Below, in pieces: positions 24,730 to 33,608 of a stretch of 64,000 bases of DNA. A model generated the notes under the pieces. It made no database searches. It saw nothing but the letters and a program-made list of their open reading frames with translations, and was not told where the DNA came from. The stretch comes from Salinimicrobium xinjiangense DSM 19287. GTDB lineage: Bacteria > Bacteroidota > Bacteroidia > Flavobacteriales > Flavobacteriaceae. Both the position numbers and the translations under genes were made by a program. How positions within the stretch are numbered: position 1 is the stretch's first letter; each line of letters begins with the position of its first letter. The stretch is from positions 237,015 to 301,014 of the forward strand of contig NZ_AUIG01000002.1 of NCBI RefSeq assembly GCF_000423585.1. Reading direction: 5' to 3'.

Positions 24730-27606
24730 TTATGGTTTCACTTCCTGTAATTCAATTTCTTCAGCTTGTTTATCGATCAGTTTTACCTCATCAAAGCCCA
24801 TTTCTTTGAACTGTTCAAACTGGGTAGCTGCATCTCCAACCACCAGGTAGGCCATTTTAGATTCATCAAGGTATTTCTGAGCCAGTTCCCTGTGCTGCTC
24901 AAGAGTCATGTTACGTATTATTTTTTCTTCCTCTTCAATATAATTAACAGGAAGATCATATGCGCTCATTTCCTGAAGCATGCCCAACAATGATCCCTGG
25001 GTTTCAAACCGGCGGGCGTTGGATTTTATCAGAGCATTTTTAGTGAACTCCAGATCTTCTTCAGTTATTCCTTCCCTGTATTTTGCAATCTCATCTCTAA
25101 AGATTCCTACAGATTCTCCGGTCGTGTTGGTTCTAACACTTGAAGAAGCGGTGAAAGTTCCCGGTATCTTTGATCCGCTAAAGCCGGAACGGGCTCCATA
25201 GGTATATCCTTTTTCTTCCCTCAAAATAAGATTTACATTTCCGGAGAAAGAACCTCCAAGCTTGTAGTTCATTACTTCGGCCGGGAAAAAGTCCTTACTT
25301 GTTCTGGGAAGGGCAATGTACCCAATGTTAATTACCGATTGCTTAGCTCCGGGAACATCTACGAAATAAAGAGATGCCTTGTCCCGGTTGGTCACCACCT
25401 CATATTCAGGAATGTTCACTTCCTTAGCTTCCCATCTTTGCTCCAGATCTTTAATAGCTGCAAGAGCTTCAGATTGGGAGATGTCTCCTACAACATGAAA
25501 ACGGCTCACGGTTGGCGAGAAATTTTTGTTATAATAATCCTTTAAATCCTGCATGCTGATGGCTTTTACAGACTCTTCGGTTCCTGAAGTAGGATGTGCA
25601 AAAGGATGGTTCTCCCCATATAGCAGTTTATTATATACCTGGTTAGCTATATAATTTGGATTTGCCTCATTTCTTTTGATACTATTAATAGTACTGGTTT
25701 TAATTCGGGCAAGTTCTTCCTCATCCCATCGTGGCTCCAGCAGGATCTCTTCAACCAGATCCATGGTTTCTTCAAAGTTGCGTTTTAGGGTATTTCCACG
25801 AATCACTATAGATTCATTTGTTGTGTACATATTGATGTTGGCTCCCAACATGTCTATAGCTTCTTCAAGTTCTGCCGGAGTTTTATTGGCAGTACCTTCC
25901 ATAAGTATATCGGTGATTAGATTGGCAACGCCGTTCTTGCTTTGGAGATCATCCAGTAAGTGTCCGCCTTCAATGACAAGGCTAAAGTTCACCAAAGGCA
26001 GTTCTGTTTGTTCAATTCCGTACACTTTAAGTTGATTGTCGAGCTCCACGTTCCATGATTCAGGAACATCCAGAGATGGGGTTTCTCCCACTTCAGGTTG
26101 TTTGGAACGATCAATTTTGGATGGCGTTCTTTCAACTTCCTGATTTGTTTCTGCTACTTCCGTCTGCACATTTTCAGTGATCTCTTCTTCTACCACCTCG
26201 GCTTTTTCAGAATTTTCGGTGATTAGCTCCAGTTGACCTTTTGGTACAAAACTGGTCATCACGTAAGGTTTATCTTTAATATATTTATTGTAAACCCGCA
26301 TCACATCTTCTTTAGTGACCTTTTTGATATTTTCAATATCTTTTTCTATGTATCCCGGGTCATCTGTAAATACATCGTAGCGTGCCAACTGGAAGGATTT
26401 ACCAAGAACACTGCTTATTCCATTGTAGAAATCTGTTTCAAGTCCGGCTTTAATGCGCTCTATATCTTTGTCTGTTACTCCTTTTTCTTCAAATCTACTG
26501 AAGGCTTCATAGATCCCTGCTTCTACTTCGTCCAGGTCAACGCCGGCATTAGCAGTTACCATTATCCTGAATTTTCCTGCGATTTGAGCAGCACTATTAA
26601 ATGCCCGGGGTTGAGATGCCACCTCCTTTTCTTTTACAAGCACCTCATAAAGAGGAGCTTCTTTTCCGTCAGAAAGGATCTCTCCAAGAAAATCAAGGGC
26701 ATAAGCGTCTGCAGTATATTGCTCTACAGCCGGCCACACCATATTTAATTGTGGAGCATTGGCAAAATTATCTTCATGATAAAGCCTTTTTGTTTGGTCC
26801 AGCTGGACGTTCTGTATTTCAAGAGGTTCTACCTCCTGGCGTCTTTTGATCTCTCCGAAGTATTTCTCCACCAGCTGTTTTGCTTCCTCTTTTTCAAAGT
26901 CTCCTGCAATGACAAGAGTGGCATTATTTGGGCCGTAATACTTGTCGTAAAATTCTCTTACGTCTTCGACAGTGGCACTTTGCAGATCTTCAAGTTCCCC
27001 AATCACCTGCCAACTGTAAGGATGCCCATCGGGAAAAAGATTTTTGTCTATCACCCACCCCGTGTGACCGTAAGGATTGTTATCTACTCTCTGGCGTTTT
27101 TCATTTTGAACTACTTCCTGTTGATTGGCGAAGGCAGATTCGGTTACTGTATTGATAAAGTATCCCATACGGTCTGATTCCAGCCACATAACCATTTCTA
27201 AAGCATTTTCGGGGACCACCTCATAATAGATGGTTCCATCCTGCCAGGTACCTCCGTTAAGAGTTCCTCCAACATCCTGTATCTTTTTGAAAAATTGATC
27301 CTGCGGAACATTTTCGGATTCCTGGAACAACATATGTTCAAACAGGTGAGCAAAGCCGGTGCGGCCTTTCTTTTCACGATTGGAACCTACTCCATATTGA
27401 ATGGCTACAGAAACAATAGGATCAGACTTGTCCTGGTGTAGTACCACGTTGAGCCCGTTGTCAAGTTCGTATTTTTCATAATCTATTGAAAATCCCTGAT
27501 CCTGGATGATCTCAGACTCGCCCCCTCTCAGCTTTTCACAGGAGACGTAAGTGGTCATTAGCAGGGGCATAAGAAATGCCACAGCGAGAAACCTTAAATT
27601 TTTCAT
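24730..27606 (-). CDS. M16 family zinc metallopeptidase, two-domain form, lipoprotein-like
   Basis: A 958-residue protein of the pitrilysin (M16) family. A signal with a lipobox-like end (MTTYVSC, Cys23) suggests anchoring to a membrane in the periplasm or at the surface. The N-terminal M16 half carries the inverted zinc motif HLFEH (87-91) and the downstream Glu region VQNEKR; the C-terminal half (about 510-950) has the M16 fold without HxxEH, as in the usual inactive partner. Between them is a charged linker (EVVEEEITENVQTEVAETNQEVERTP region, about 470-515). The two-half design in one chain forms the closed peptidase chamber. It is monocistronic. Confidence 0.88.
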   Translation of the reverse strand: MKNLRFLAVAFLMPLLMTTYVSCEKLRGGESEIIQDQGFSIDYEKYELDNGLNVVLHQDKSDPIVSVAIQYGVGSNREKKGRTGFAHLFEHMLFQESENVPQDQFFKKIQDVGGTLNGGTWQDGTIYYEVVPENALEMVMWLESDRMGYFINTVTESAFANQQEVVQNEKRQRVDNNPYGHTGWVIDKNLFPDGHPYSWQVIGELEDLQSATVEDVREFYDKYYGPNNATLVIAGDFEKEEAKQLVEKYFGEIKRRQEVEPLEIQNVQLDQTKRLYHEDNFANAPQLNMVWPAVEQYTADAYALDFLGEILSDGKEAPLYEVLVKEKEVASQPRAFNSAAQIAGKFRIMVTANAGVDLDEVEAGIYEAFSRFEEKGVTDKDIERIKAGLETDFYNGISSVLGKSFQLARYDVFTDDPGYIEKDIENIKKVTKEDVMRVYNKYIKDKPYVMTSFVPKGQLELITENSEKAEVVEEEITENVQTEVAETNQEVERTPSKIDRSKQPEVGETPSLDVPESWNVELDNQLKVYGIEQTELPLVNFSLVIEGGHLLDDLQSKNGVANLITDILMEGTANKTPAELEEAIDMLGANINMYTTNESIVIRGNTLKRNFEETMDLVEEILLEPRWDEEELARIKTSTINSIKRNEANPNYIANQVYNKLLYGENHPFAHPTSGTEESVKAISMQDLKDYYNKNFSPTVSRFHVVGDISQSEALAAIKDLEQRWEAKEVNIPEYEVVTNRDKASLYFVDVPGAKQSVINIGYIALPRTSKDFFPAEVMNYKLGGSFSGNVNLILREEKGYTYGARSGFSGSKIPGTFTASSSVRTNTTGESVGIFRDEIAKYREGITEEDLEFTKNALIKSNARRFETQGSLLGMLQEMSAYDLPVNYIEEEEKIIRNMTLEQHRELAQKYLDESKMAYLVVGDAATQFEQFKEMGFDEVKLIDKQAEEIELQEVKP

Positions 27607-27733
27607 GCTTATTCGTTTTAGTTAATTGATTGCTAAATATATAAATATACATTGAGTGATAAGTAGGATTTTTATCGGGAATGTTACAGTTGTAATAAAA
27701 TAGTATTCATTACCGGGTTGGCAAATAATTCTT

Positions 27734-28798
27734 CTACTTGTAATCTTTTATAAGATTTAACCATTCCATACTCTTTAAAGAACCAATTAAAACAGGATTT
27801 ATGGTGTCAAGGAGTGGTGAATCGAGAGGGAAAGTGTAACTGTAGTAATCCTTTTTTAACGACTTTTCGAGCACTACTAATTCATCTCCGAGCTTTTTCT
27901 CCTCAATAAGAAAATTTAAAATAGGTTGATCATAAACGAAGGTGGAGGCTTCGTCCTGAAGTAAAGCCTCAATACCTTCTGCTGCATTTAGAACTTTCTT
28001 CGAAGAGATTTGATATTGGTCCAGAAGTTCCTGGGCGCTTGAACTTTTTACGGTTATAACATCAAACCTTTCAAGATCCTGGATGGAGTTGATCTCATCC
28101 TGCATATTCTGAACTGTTAGAGAGGAGGCGATTCCTGCAGTAAGCGTAGAGATCATAATAATAGCCATGAACATCCAGATGAGACCCACGAACCGTCCTC
28201 CAAGGGTGCGGGGAGCTTTATCTCCGTAACCTACAGTGGTCATGGTGACGGCACTCCACCAGAATCCCTGTAGGATACCGCGTCCCCCGTTCCCGAATTC
28301 TTCGGAATTTTTTTTACGCTCAAAGACCCAAACCATAAAGCCGAAAATAAAAATGACCCCTACCAGTATTAGAATGGCTGAAAAGAAATTCCAGCTGAAG
28401 ATGTTGGAAAGGTAAGCCCAGAAAGCAGATCCACTCTTTCGGGCTATCCCGGTATAGGAAATGAAGTAAGGTTGGGAAAAATCCATTCGCTGCATTCTTT
28501 GATCGGTCACCGTAATTGGATTGATACTAAAATCAACTTCACCACTTTCTACGGCAAGTAATAGGTCCTCGAGGCTATTATAATAGCGGTATTCGTATTC
28601 AGAATTCAGCCGTCTATTCACAAGTTGCCAGGATTCAATACTTAAACCCGAAAATTTGTCATCTTTATATATGACGAATGGAGGAGCTTCGGTTAGTCCG
28701 ATCACGAGAGGCTTGTAGTTTTGTAAAAGGGTATCTTCCTGCGCTGTAAGAGGATAGAAACACAACAAGAATAAAATAGGTAAGAGAATCTTTCTCAT
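27734..28798 (-). CDS. GluR0-like ionotropic glutamate receptor / ligand-gated potassium channel
   Basis: Architecture S1-M1-pore-M2-S2. A signal peptide (1-20) precedes the first lobe of a periplasmic amino-acid-binding domain (about 30-130; LVIGLTEAPPFVIY, then DFSINPITVTDQRMQRMDFSQPY). M1 is about 139-159, and the pore loop contains the potassium selectivity filter TVGYGDK (188-194) after FWWSAVTM. M2 is about 202-226 (GLIWMFMAIIMISTLTAGIASSLTV, with the SxxxTAxLAxxLT-like receptor signature as STLTAGIASSLTV), and the second lobe is about 230-354. This matches Synechocystis GluR0, which gates potassium with glutamate. The ligand cannot be read securely. It is transcribed alone. Confidence 0.88.
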   Translation of the reverse strand: MRKILLPILFLLCFYPLTAQEDTLLQNYKPLVIGLTEAPPFVIYKDDKFSGLSIESWQLVNRRLNSEYEYRYYNSLEDLLLAVESGEVDFSINPITVTDQRMQRMDFSQPYFISYTGIARKSGSAFWAYLSNIFSWNFFSAILILVGVIFIFGFMVWVFERKKNSEEFGNGGRGILQGFWWSAVTMTTVGYGDKAPRTLGGRFVGLIWMFMAIIMISTLTAGIASSLTVQNMQDEINSIQDLERFDVITVKSSSAQELLDQYQISSKKVLNAAEGIEALLQDEASTFVYDQPILNFLIEEKKLGDELVVLEKSLKKDYYSYTFPLDSPLLDTINPVLIGSLKSMEWLNLIKDYK

Positions 28799-28956
28799 TT
28801 ATGGGCTTTTTTCTTATTCAGCGGCAATGTAGAAATTTATAGGGAAAATCAGTAATAATAGGGAGATGGAGAAGTCTGCCCCTCTTTTAACCGATACTTT
28901 TTGTAAGTATTTTCTTTAATATCTGATTATCACTTCATAAAGATTGATTTATTTTC

Positions 28957-28964
28957 TATTTTTG
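28957..28964 (+). promoter_or_regulatory. -7 box TATTTTTG before the small-protein pair
   Basis: Matches TAnnTTTG 70 bases upstream of ATG 29035. No properly spaced -33 TTG; moderate support. Confidence 0.4.
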
Positions 28965-29034
28965 AGGGTTAGAGGAGTAGGTTTTATTTAATATACTTCT
29001 AATTGGATTCTTATATTGCTCCAAATATTAAGGA

Positions 29035-29358
29035 ATGTTGTTGGCTATGGGTAAAAGTATTAAATACTGGATTCTAATATTCGCTATTGCAGGCTTTACC
29101 TACGCCGTCTATAGCCAGGGTCCTGTTCAGGGACCGCCCGAACCCAAAACAGCGGCAAACCAGACCAGTGGGAACGGCAGAGGGCCCTGCGGGGAATTAC
29201 CCGATCCTGATAATCCCGGTAATGGTCCGGGAATACCACCTCCGGTAGGACTTTGCCTTCCCATAAATGACTATCTCTTACCGTTGTTTATTAGTGGAAT
29301 CGTCCTTGGCGGAATCATGGTATGGCGTTTGGAAGGGAAAATTGAGAACGCTCAATAA
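29035..29358 (+). CDS. Small exported protein with PID-CTERM-like tail (copy 1)
   Basis: 107 residues: an N-terminal signal segment (YWILIFAIAGFTYAVYSQG), a Pro/Gly/Asn-rich spacer, then PPPVGLCLPINDYLLPL and a hydrophobic helix (FISGIVLGGIMVWRL) with a short charged tail. The layout (signal, Pro-Gly spacer, PxxGLP-I-N/D motif, one helix, basic end) resembles the PID-CTERM-type small proteins common in Flavobacteriaceae; here the motif is PIN rather than PID. The second copy begins 79 bases downstream and shares 17 of 17 residues over the motif block. A second possible start is ATG 29047. Function unknown. Confidence 0.75.
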   Translation: MLLAMGKSIKYWILIFAIAGFTYAVYSQGPVQGPPEPKTAANQTSGNGRGPCGELPDPDNPGNGPGIPPPVGLCLPINDYLLPLFISGIVLGGIMVWRLEGKIENAQ

Positions 29359-29436
29359 ATCGATAAAAAGCGTTAAAAAACCGATAAAATGCGCAATTAA
29401 GGTTGTACAGAAGAAATATCGTATTATTTTTCCGCC

Positions 29437-29766
29437 ATGGAAAAAGAAGTCCGGTGCTTTATTATCTTGGCTGCTTTAATGGCAAATTTGCATTTCGGTT
29501 TTTCTCAGGATTTTTCCAGTCCGCCACCCGAACCAATGATAACGACCCAGGATACGACATCTGATTGTGGAAGCGGTGATGGTGGAGATGGTAGTGGTGT
29601 TCCTCCTCCTGTAGGCCTATGTCTTCCTATTAATGATTATTTGTTGCCTCTGCTGATTTCCGGTGTAGCATTGGGTGCAGGATCTCTTTTCAGGATCCAC
29701 ACGAAATTGACATCGGTGATGTCGGATAGAAAAAAGAAGAATTATGAGAAAGTTTTCAGGCTGTAG
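29437..29766 (+). CDS. Small exported protein with PID-CTERM-like tail (copy 2)
   Basis: 109 residues, paralogue of the gene 79 bases upstream. A signal segment (FIILAALMANLHFGFSQ), a Pro/Ser spacer with GSGDGGDGSG, then PPPVGLCLPINDYLLPL and a hydrophobic helix (LISGVALGAGSLF) with a Lys/Arg-rich tail. Over the 17 identical motif residues, 12 codons differ synonymously from copy 1 (29236-29286 against 29602-29652), so the duplication is old and the block is under protein-level selection. Outside it the two copies are dissimilar. No function can be assigned. Confidence 0.75.
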   Translation: MEKEVRCFIILAALMANLHFGFSQDFSSPPPEPMITTQDTTSDCGSGDGGDGSGVPPPVGLCLPINDYLLPLLISGVALGAGSLFRIHTKLTSVMSDRKKKNYEKVFRL

Positions 29767-29880
29767 TTAAAAAATTTCAGCTGAAGGATAGGATAGTTTT
29801 CTAATAAAAAAGTGGAGTTCTTTTCCGGAGGGGCATTTCTCTCACGATCCAGACTCTTTTCCCGGGCAGCATTGAACTTC

Positions 29881-30471
29881 TCAGGAATTCAGATCCATAA
29901 GCCTCTTTACGTATTTTCCTATGACGTCAAATTCCAGGTTCACAATCATTCCTTCCCTTAGGTCCTGAAAGGTGGTATTTGCATAGGTGTAGGGAATTAT
30001 GGCAACACTAAAGGTTTTTTTGCCTGAGTTCACAACGGTTAAACTAACACCGTTTACAGTAATGGATCCCTTTTCTATGGTAATATTCTCTTTATCGGGA
30101 TCATACTCAAAATCGAATTCCCAACTGCCGTTCTTCTCTGTCACTCCGGTACAAACAGCCGTCTGGTCCACATGGCCCTGCACTATATGTCCGTCAAGCC
30201 TGGCGCCTAACTGCATTCCCCGCTCCAGGTTCAATTTCTCACCTAACTTAAGATTTCCAAGATTGCTTTTGAAAAGGGTTTCCTCAATAGCAGTCACCGT
30301 ATATTCTGAATTCCGGATGTCCACCACTGTTAAACAAACCCCATTATGGGCTACACTTTGATCAATTTTGAGTTCAGGTGTCATGCCTGCCTTAATGGTA
30401 ATGTGCAAATTTCCTTCTCTTTTTTCGATAGCGGTTACTACCCCCAGTTCTTCGATGATCCCTGTAAACAT
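29881..30471 (-). CDS. ribE: Riboflavin synthase alpha chain
   Basis: Catalyses the dismutation of two 6,7-dimethyl-8-ribityllumazines to riboflavin. It contains two lumazine-binding repeats: MFTGIIEELGVV at the N-terminus, then GARLDGHIVQGHVDQTA (about 88-105) starting the second half, and SITVNGVSLTVV. At 196 residues it is the normal length. It is divergent from pdxA with 59 bases between the start codons. A conserved flavobacterial neighbour of pdxA. The other riboflavin genes are not in the window. Confidence 0.93.
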   Translation of the reverse strand: MFTGIIEELGVVTAIEKREGNLHITIKAGMTPELKIDQSVAHNGVCLTVVDIRNSEYTVTAIEETLFKSNLGNLKLGEKLNLERGMQLGARLDGHIVQGHVDQTAVCTGVTEKNGSWEFDFEYDPDKENITIEKGSITVNGVSLTVVNSGKKTFSVAIIPYTYANTTFQDLREGMIVNLEFDVIGKYVKRLMDLNS

Positions 30472-30486
30472 TCCTTATTTATTAAT

Positions 30487-30494
30487 TACCTTTG
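30487..30494 (+). promoter_or_regulatory. pdxA -7 box TACCTTTG
   Basis: Perfect TAnnTTTG, 36 bases before the pdxA ATG, in the divergent gap with ribE. The -33 element is weak. Confidence 0.5.
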
Positions 30495-30530
30495 CCGGTA
30501 TAAAATTAGAATAAATAGAGGGAAATCATT

Positions 30531-31577
30531 ATGAAATCAGCCGATAAAATAAAAGTGGGAATAAGTATTGGAGATCTTAACGGAATTGGGAGTGAGATCG
30601 TGCTGAAGACTTTTGAAGATGCCCGGATGATGGAACTGTGCACTCCGGTTGTTTTTGCTTCGGCCAAGACGATCACCTTTATAAAAAAGAAGCTTGACAT
30701 TGACATTAATTTTCAGGGGGTTGATGAGGCTTCTCAGGCTATAGATAACAAATTCAATGTGGTCAATGTATGGAAGGAAAATGTAGATATTAATTTCGGA
30801 GAAGAAACTCCCGAAGGAGGTAAATACGCATTTCTCTCGCTGCAGGCGGCGACCCGGGCATTGATCAAGGGAGAAATTGACCTTTTAGTTACGGCCCCCA
30901 TTAATAAACATAATATTCAAAGTGAAGACTTTCAATTTCCGGGGCATACAGATTACCTCGCAAAAGAATTAAAAGGGGAGAGTCTTATGTTTATGATAAC
31001 CGATACCCTTAAGGTAGGATTGCTTACAGATCATGTTGCCGTTAAAGATGTGGCTGCTCACATTACTCCCGAATTAATTGAAAAGAAAATAAAGATTATT
31101 CAGAAAACCCTTCAGCAGGATTTTCGCATTGCCCAGCCCAAGATCGCTGTACTGGGAATTAATCCTCATAGCGGTGATAATGGTGTGATTGGAAAAGAAG
31201 ATGAGGAGGTCATGAAGCCGACCCTTGAGAAATTAAGGAATAGCGGAAAACCGGTGTTTGGACCATATCCGGCCGACAGTTTTTTTGGGTCAGGGAACTA
31301 TAAGAATTTTGACGCAATAGTAGCTGCTTACCACGACCAGGGCCTTATTCCATTCAAGACTCTTTCCTTTGGAAGCGGCGTGAATTTCACCGCGGGATTG
31401 AGTAAGGTGCGAACATCGCCAGATCATGGTACTGCTTATGAAATAGCAGGGAAAAATGAAGCCGATCATCATTCTTTTAAAGAAGCCGTTTTTAAGGGTA
31501 TGGATATTTTCAGAAACCGGCAGGAGTACGAGGAACTCACGGAAAATGTACTGAAAAAACAGAGCAAAAAGATATAA
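30531..31577 (+). CDS. pdxA: 4-hydroxythreonine-4-phosphate dehydrogenase
   Basis: NAD-dependent dehydrogenase of the DXP-dependent vitamin B6 pathway, producing the 3-amino-2-oxopropyl phosphate that joins deoxyxylulose phosphate. 348 residues. It shows the substrate segment GISIGDLNGIGSEI, the metal-ligand blocks FPGHTDYLA and AAYHDQGLIPFKTL, and ITAP-like VTAPINKHNI. The C-terminal GTAYEIAGK is also typical. The gene ends 48 bases before a new promoter that serves the fatty-acid cluster. Confidence 0.95.
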   Translation: MKSADKIKVGISIGDLNGIGSEIVLKTFEDARMMELCTPVVFASAKTITFIKKKLDIDINFQGVDEASQAIDNKFNVVNVWKENVDINFGEETPEGGKYAFLSLQAATRALIKGEIDLLVTAPINKHNIQSEDFQFPGHTDYLAKELKGESLMFMITDTLKVGLLTDHVAVKDVAAHITPELIEKKIKIIQKTLQQDFRIAQPKIAVLGINPHSGDNGVIGKEDEEVMKPTLEKLRNSGKPVFGPYPADSFFGSGNYKNFDAIVAAYHDQGLIPFKTLSFGSGVNFTAGLSKVRTSPDHGTAYEIAGKNEADHHSFKEAVFKGMDIFRNRQEYEELTENVLKKQSKKI

Positions 31578-31620
31578 ACAAAAATTTGTTTATAAAGAAT
31601 AGTCAATTCATTAATTTTTA

Positions 31621-31628
31621 TATCTTTG
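31621..31628 (+). promoter_or_regulatory. -7 box TATCTTTG of the yceD-rpmF cluster
   Basis: Perfect TAnnTTTG followed by CACCCGCC, 46 bases before the ATG at 31674. It covers the TTG at 31626, so that TTG cannot be the start codon of the next gene. This separates pdxA from the yceD-rpmF-fabH-acc genes. Confidence 0.6.
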
Positions 31629-31673
31629 CACCCGCCTTATCCTAAGGGAGAGGCACTTGAAACTGATGATGAA

Positions 31674-32210
31674 ATGAGGAAACTAAAGGAGTTTACGATC
31701 CCTTTTGTGGGTCTTAAACAGGGAAAGCACCAGTTCGGGTACGATATTGACAATAAGTTCTTTGAGCATTTTGACTACGATGAATTTAACAGTTCTAACA
31801 TACGTGTGGATCTCGAGTTAGAGAAAAAATCCACTATGCTGGAGCTCACTTTTAAAGCATCGGGAACGGTTAATGTTTATTGTGACCTTACCAATGAACC
31901 ATATGATCAGCCTATTGATTCAGAGCTGTTCCTGGTAATTAAATTTGGACAGGAATACAATGACGACAACGAGGACCTTCTTATTCTGCCTCACGGGGAA
32001 TTTGAAGTTAATATTCAGCAATACATTTATGAAATGCTGGTTCTTGCAGTTCCGTCAAAAAGAGTTCATCCGGGAGTACTTGACGGTACTCTAAAGTCTG
32101 AAGTACTTGAAAAGCTGGACGAGTTAAGTCCCCGGGAAAAGGAAATTACAGCAGAGGAAGATATCGATCCCCGCTGGAACAAATTAAAAAATTTATTAAA
32201 CGATAAATAA
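31674..32210 (+). CDS. yceD: YceD/DUF177 family protein
   Basis: 178 residues from ATG 31674 (MRKLKEFTIPFVGLKQGKHQF). The family (DUF177) nearly always lies directly upstream of rpmF and is thought to aid 23S rRNA accumulation or ribosome assembly. Visible landmarks are the middle strand TFKASGTVNVYCDLTNEP with the conserved Cys and the C-terminal DPRWNKLKNLL. The upstream in-frame TTG lies inside the promoter and is rejected. The rpmF start follows the stop by nine bases, so they are cotranscribed. Confidence 0.88.
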   Translation: MRKLKEFTIPFVGLKQGKHQFGYDIDNKFFEHFDYDEFNSSNIRVDLELEKKSTMLELTFKASGTVNVYCDLTNEPYDQPIDSELFLVIKFGQEYNDDNEDLLILPHGEFEVNIQQYIYEMLVLAVPSKRVHPGVLDGTLKSEVLEKLDELSPREKEITAEEDIDPRWNKLKNLLNDK

Positions 32211-32219
32211 TACGCAGCC

Positions 32220-32417
32220 ATGGCACATCCTAAGAGAAAAACCTCGAAAACGAGGAGAGATAAAAGAAGAACGCATTATAAAGCGTCTGTACCACAAATA
32301 GCAACAGATCCTACTACCGGAGAGGCGCATTTGTATCACAGAGCGCACTGGCATGAAGGTAAACTATATTACCGTGGTCAGGTGTTAATAGACAATACAG
32401 AAGAAGTAGAAGCTTAA
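32220..32417 (+). CDS. rpmF: 50S ribosomal protein L32
   Basis: 65 residues, starting [21 protein letters not shown], the standard L32 N-terminus, with the central LYHRAHW block. No zinc-binding cysteines are present, so this is the zinc-free form. A terminator follows directly, so fabH is probably read from its own promoter or by read-through. Confidence 0.97.
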   Translation: MAHPKRKTSKTRRDKRRTHYKASVPQIATDPTTGEAHLYHRAHWHEGKLYYRGQVLIDNTEEVEA

Positions 32418-32446
32418 TTCTTATTCAGGAGCTTTGAATCTTAGAC

Positions 32447-32478
32447 AAAACTCTCACATTGTGAGAGTTTTTTGTTTT
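32447..32478 (+). terminator. Terminator after rpmF
   Basis: AAAACTCTCAC, loop ATT, GTGAGAGTTTT then TTTG-TTTT: an 11-bp perfect stem 30 bases after the stop. Confidence 0.85.
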
Positions 32479-32575
32479 AAGTTGATAAAGTGCTAAAAAC
32501 ACCTTAATTTGCACCGCTGTATTTTGAGTATTTAGTAATTTACTGTTTATCAGGAAGCTAAGCTTAGTGCAGAGG

Positions 32576-32594
32576 CATAAAATGTCATTTTATG
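32576..32594. repeat. 19-bp palindrome overlapping the fabH start codon
   Basis: CATAAAATGTCATTTTATG, a perfect odd-length palindrome whose last three bases are the fabH ATG (32592). It is a variant of the CAAAAATGnCATTTTTG element. At the start codon it could occlude initiation or bind a regulator. Confidence 0.6.
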
Positions 32595-33587
32595 AATAAA
32601 AAAACGGCAGCAATTACAGCTGTAGGCGCATACGTACCCGATTTTGTCCTCTCCAATAAGGTCCTGGAGACAATGGTAGACACCAATGATGAGTGGATAA
32701 CCTCCAGAACGGGAATAAAAGAACGCCGCATCCTTAAAGACCCTGATAAAGGAACTTCTTTCCTTGCTATAAAAGCAGCACAGAACCTTATTGAAAAGTC
32801 AGGAATAGATCCTGCAGAAATAGACCTTTTGATCATGGCTACTGCCACACCCGATCTTCCGGTAGCAGCTACAGGTGTATATGTAGCTACTCAGATTGGG
32901 GCTGTCAATGCGTTTTCATATGACCTGCAGGCTGCATGCTCCGGTTTTTTGTATGCCATGTCTACTGCAGCAGCCTATATTGAATCCGGACGTTATAAAA
33001 AAGTAGTTGTCATAGGTGCCGATAAAATGTCATCTATTATAGATTATACAGATCGAACTACCTGTATCATCTTTGGAGATGGTGCGGGAGCTGTTTTGTT
33101 TGAAGCTAACGAAGAGGGGCTGGGATTACAGGATGAAATCCTTAGGAGCGATGGTGCAGGAAGAGAATTTCTCAAGATCTCTGCCGGCGGATCCCTTATT
33201 CCTGCCAGTGCCCAAACAGTGGCCGATAAACAGCATTATGTGTTTCAGGACGGAAAAACAGTATTTAAGTTTGCTGTAACAAATATGGCCGACGTGAGTG
33301 CCAAGATCATGGAGCGCAATAATCTTACTAATGAAGATGTAGACTGGTTGGTGCCTCATCAGGCAAATCGCCGTATCATTGATGCCACCTCGGGACGTAT
33401 GGGTCTGGATGATTCAAAAGTACTTATGAACATTCAGCGTTACGGTAATACAACTTCTGCTACCTTGCCGTTATTATTGAGTGACTTTGAAAAACAATTT
33501 AAAAAAGGAGATAATCTTATATTTGCTTCATTTGGAGGAGGGTTCACCTGGGGCTCTATCTACCTTAAATGGGCATATAATTCTTAA
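32592..33587 (+). CDS. fabH: Beta-ketoacyl-ACP synthase III
   Basis: Starts fatty-acid synthesis by condensing an acyl-CoA with malonyl-ACP. The catalytic triad is visible: Cys in LQAACSGFLYA, His in WLVPHQANRRI and Asn in IQRYGNTTSATLP. 331 residues. It is followed at 21 bases by accB and then accC, the usual flavobacterial order (rpmF-fabH-accB-accC, without plsX). The start codon lies at the end of a 19-bp palindrome. Substrate preference (acetyl- or branched acyl-CoA) cannot be told from sequence. Confidence 0.95.
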   Translation: MNKKTAAITAVGAYVPDFVLSNKVLETMVDTNDEWITSRTGIKERRILKDPDKGTSFLAIKAAQNLIEKSGIDPAEIDLLIMATATPDLPVAATGVYVATQIGAVNAFSYDLQAACSGFLYAMSTAAAYIESGRYKKVVVIGADKMSSIIDYTDRTTCIIFGDGAGAVLFEANEEGLGLQDEILRSDGAGREFLKISAGGSLIPASAQTVADKQHYVFQDGKTVFKFAVTNMADVSAKIMERNNLTNEDVDWLVPHQANRRIIDATSGRMGLDDSKVLMNIQRYGNTTSATLPLLLSDFEKQFKKGDNLIFASFGGGFTWGSIYLKWAYNS

Positions 33588-33608
33588 AAACACCCAACAC
33601 TAAATATT

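Noticed and set aside
26233..26748. 171-residue open frame on the plus strand inside the M16 peptidase gene
   Set aside because: Antisense to a protein with a clear HxxEH peptidase motif and no similarity of its own.
29267..29479. 70-residue frame spanning the gap between the two small proteins
   Set aside because: Overlaps both in another frame and is explained by them; its Lys-rich content is only codon shadow.
29767..29880. Possible flavin riboswitch by ribE
   Set aside because: This gap is downstream of ribE on its strand, and the 59-base divergent gap upstream is too short for an FMN riboswitch.
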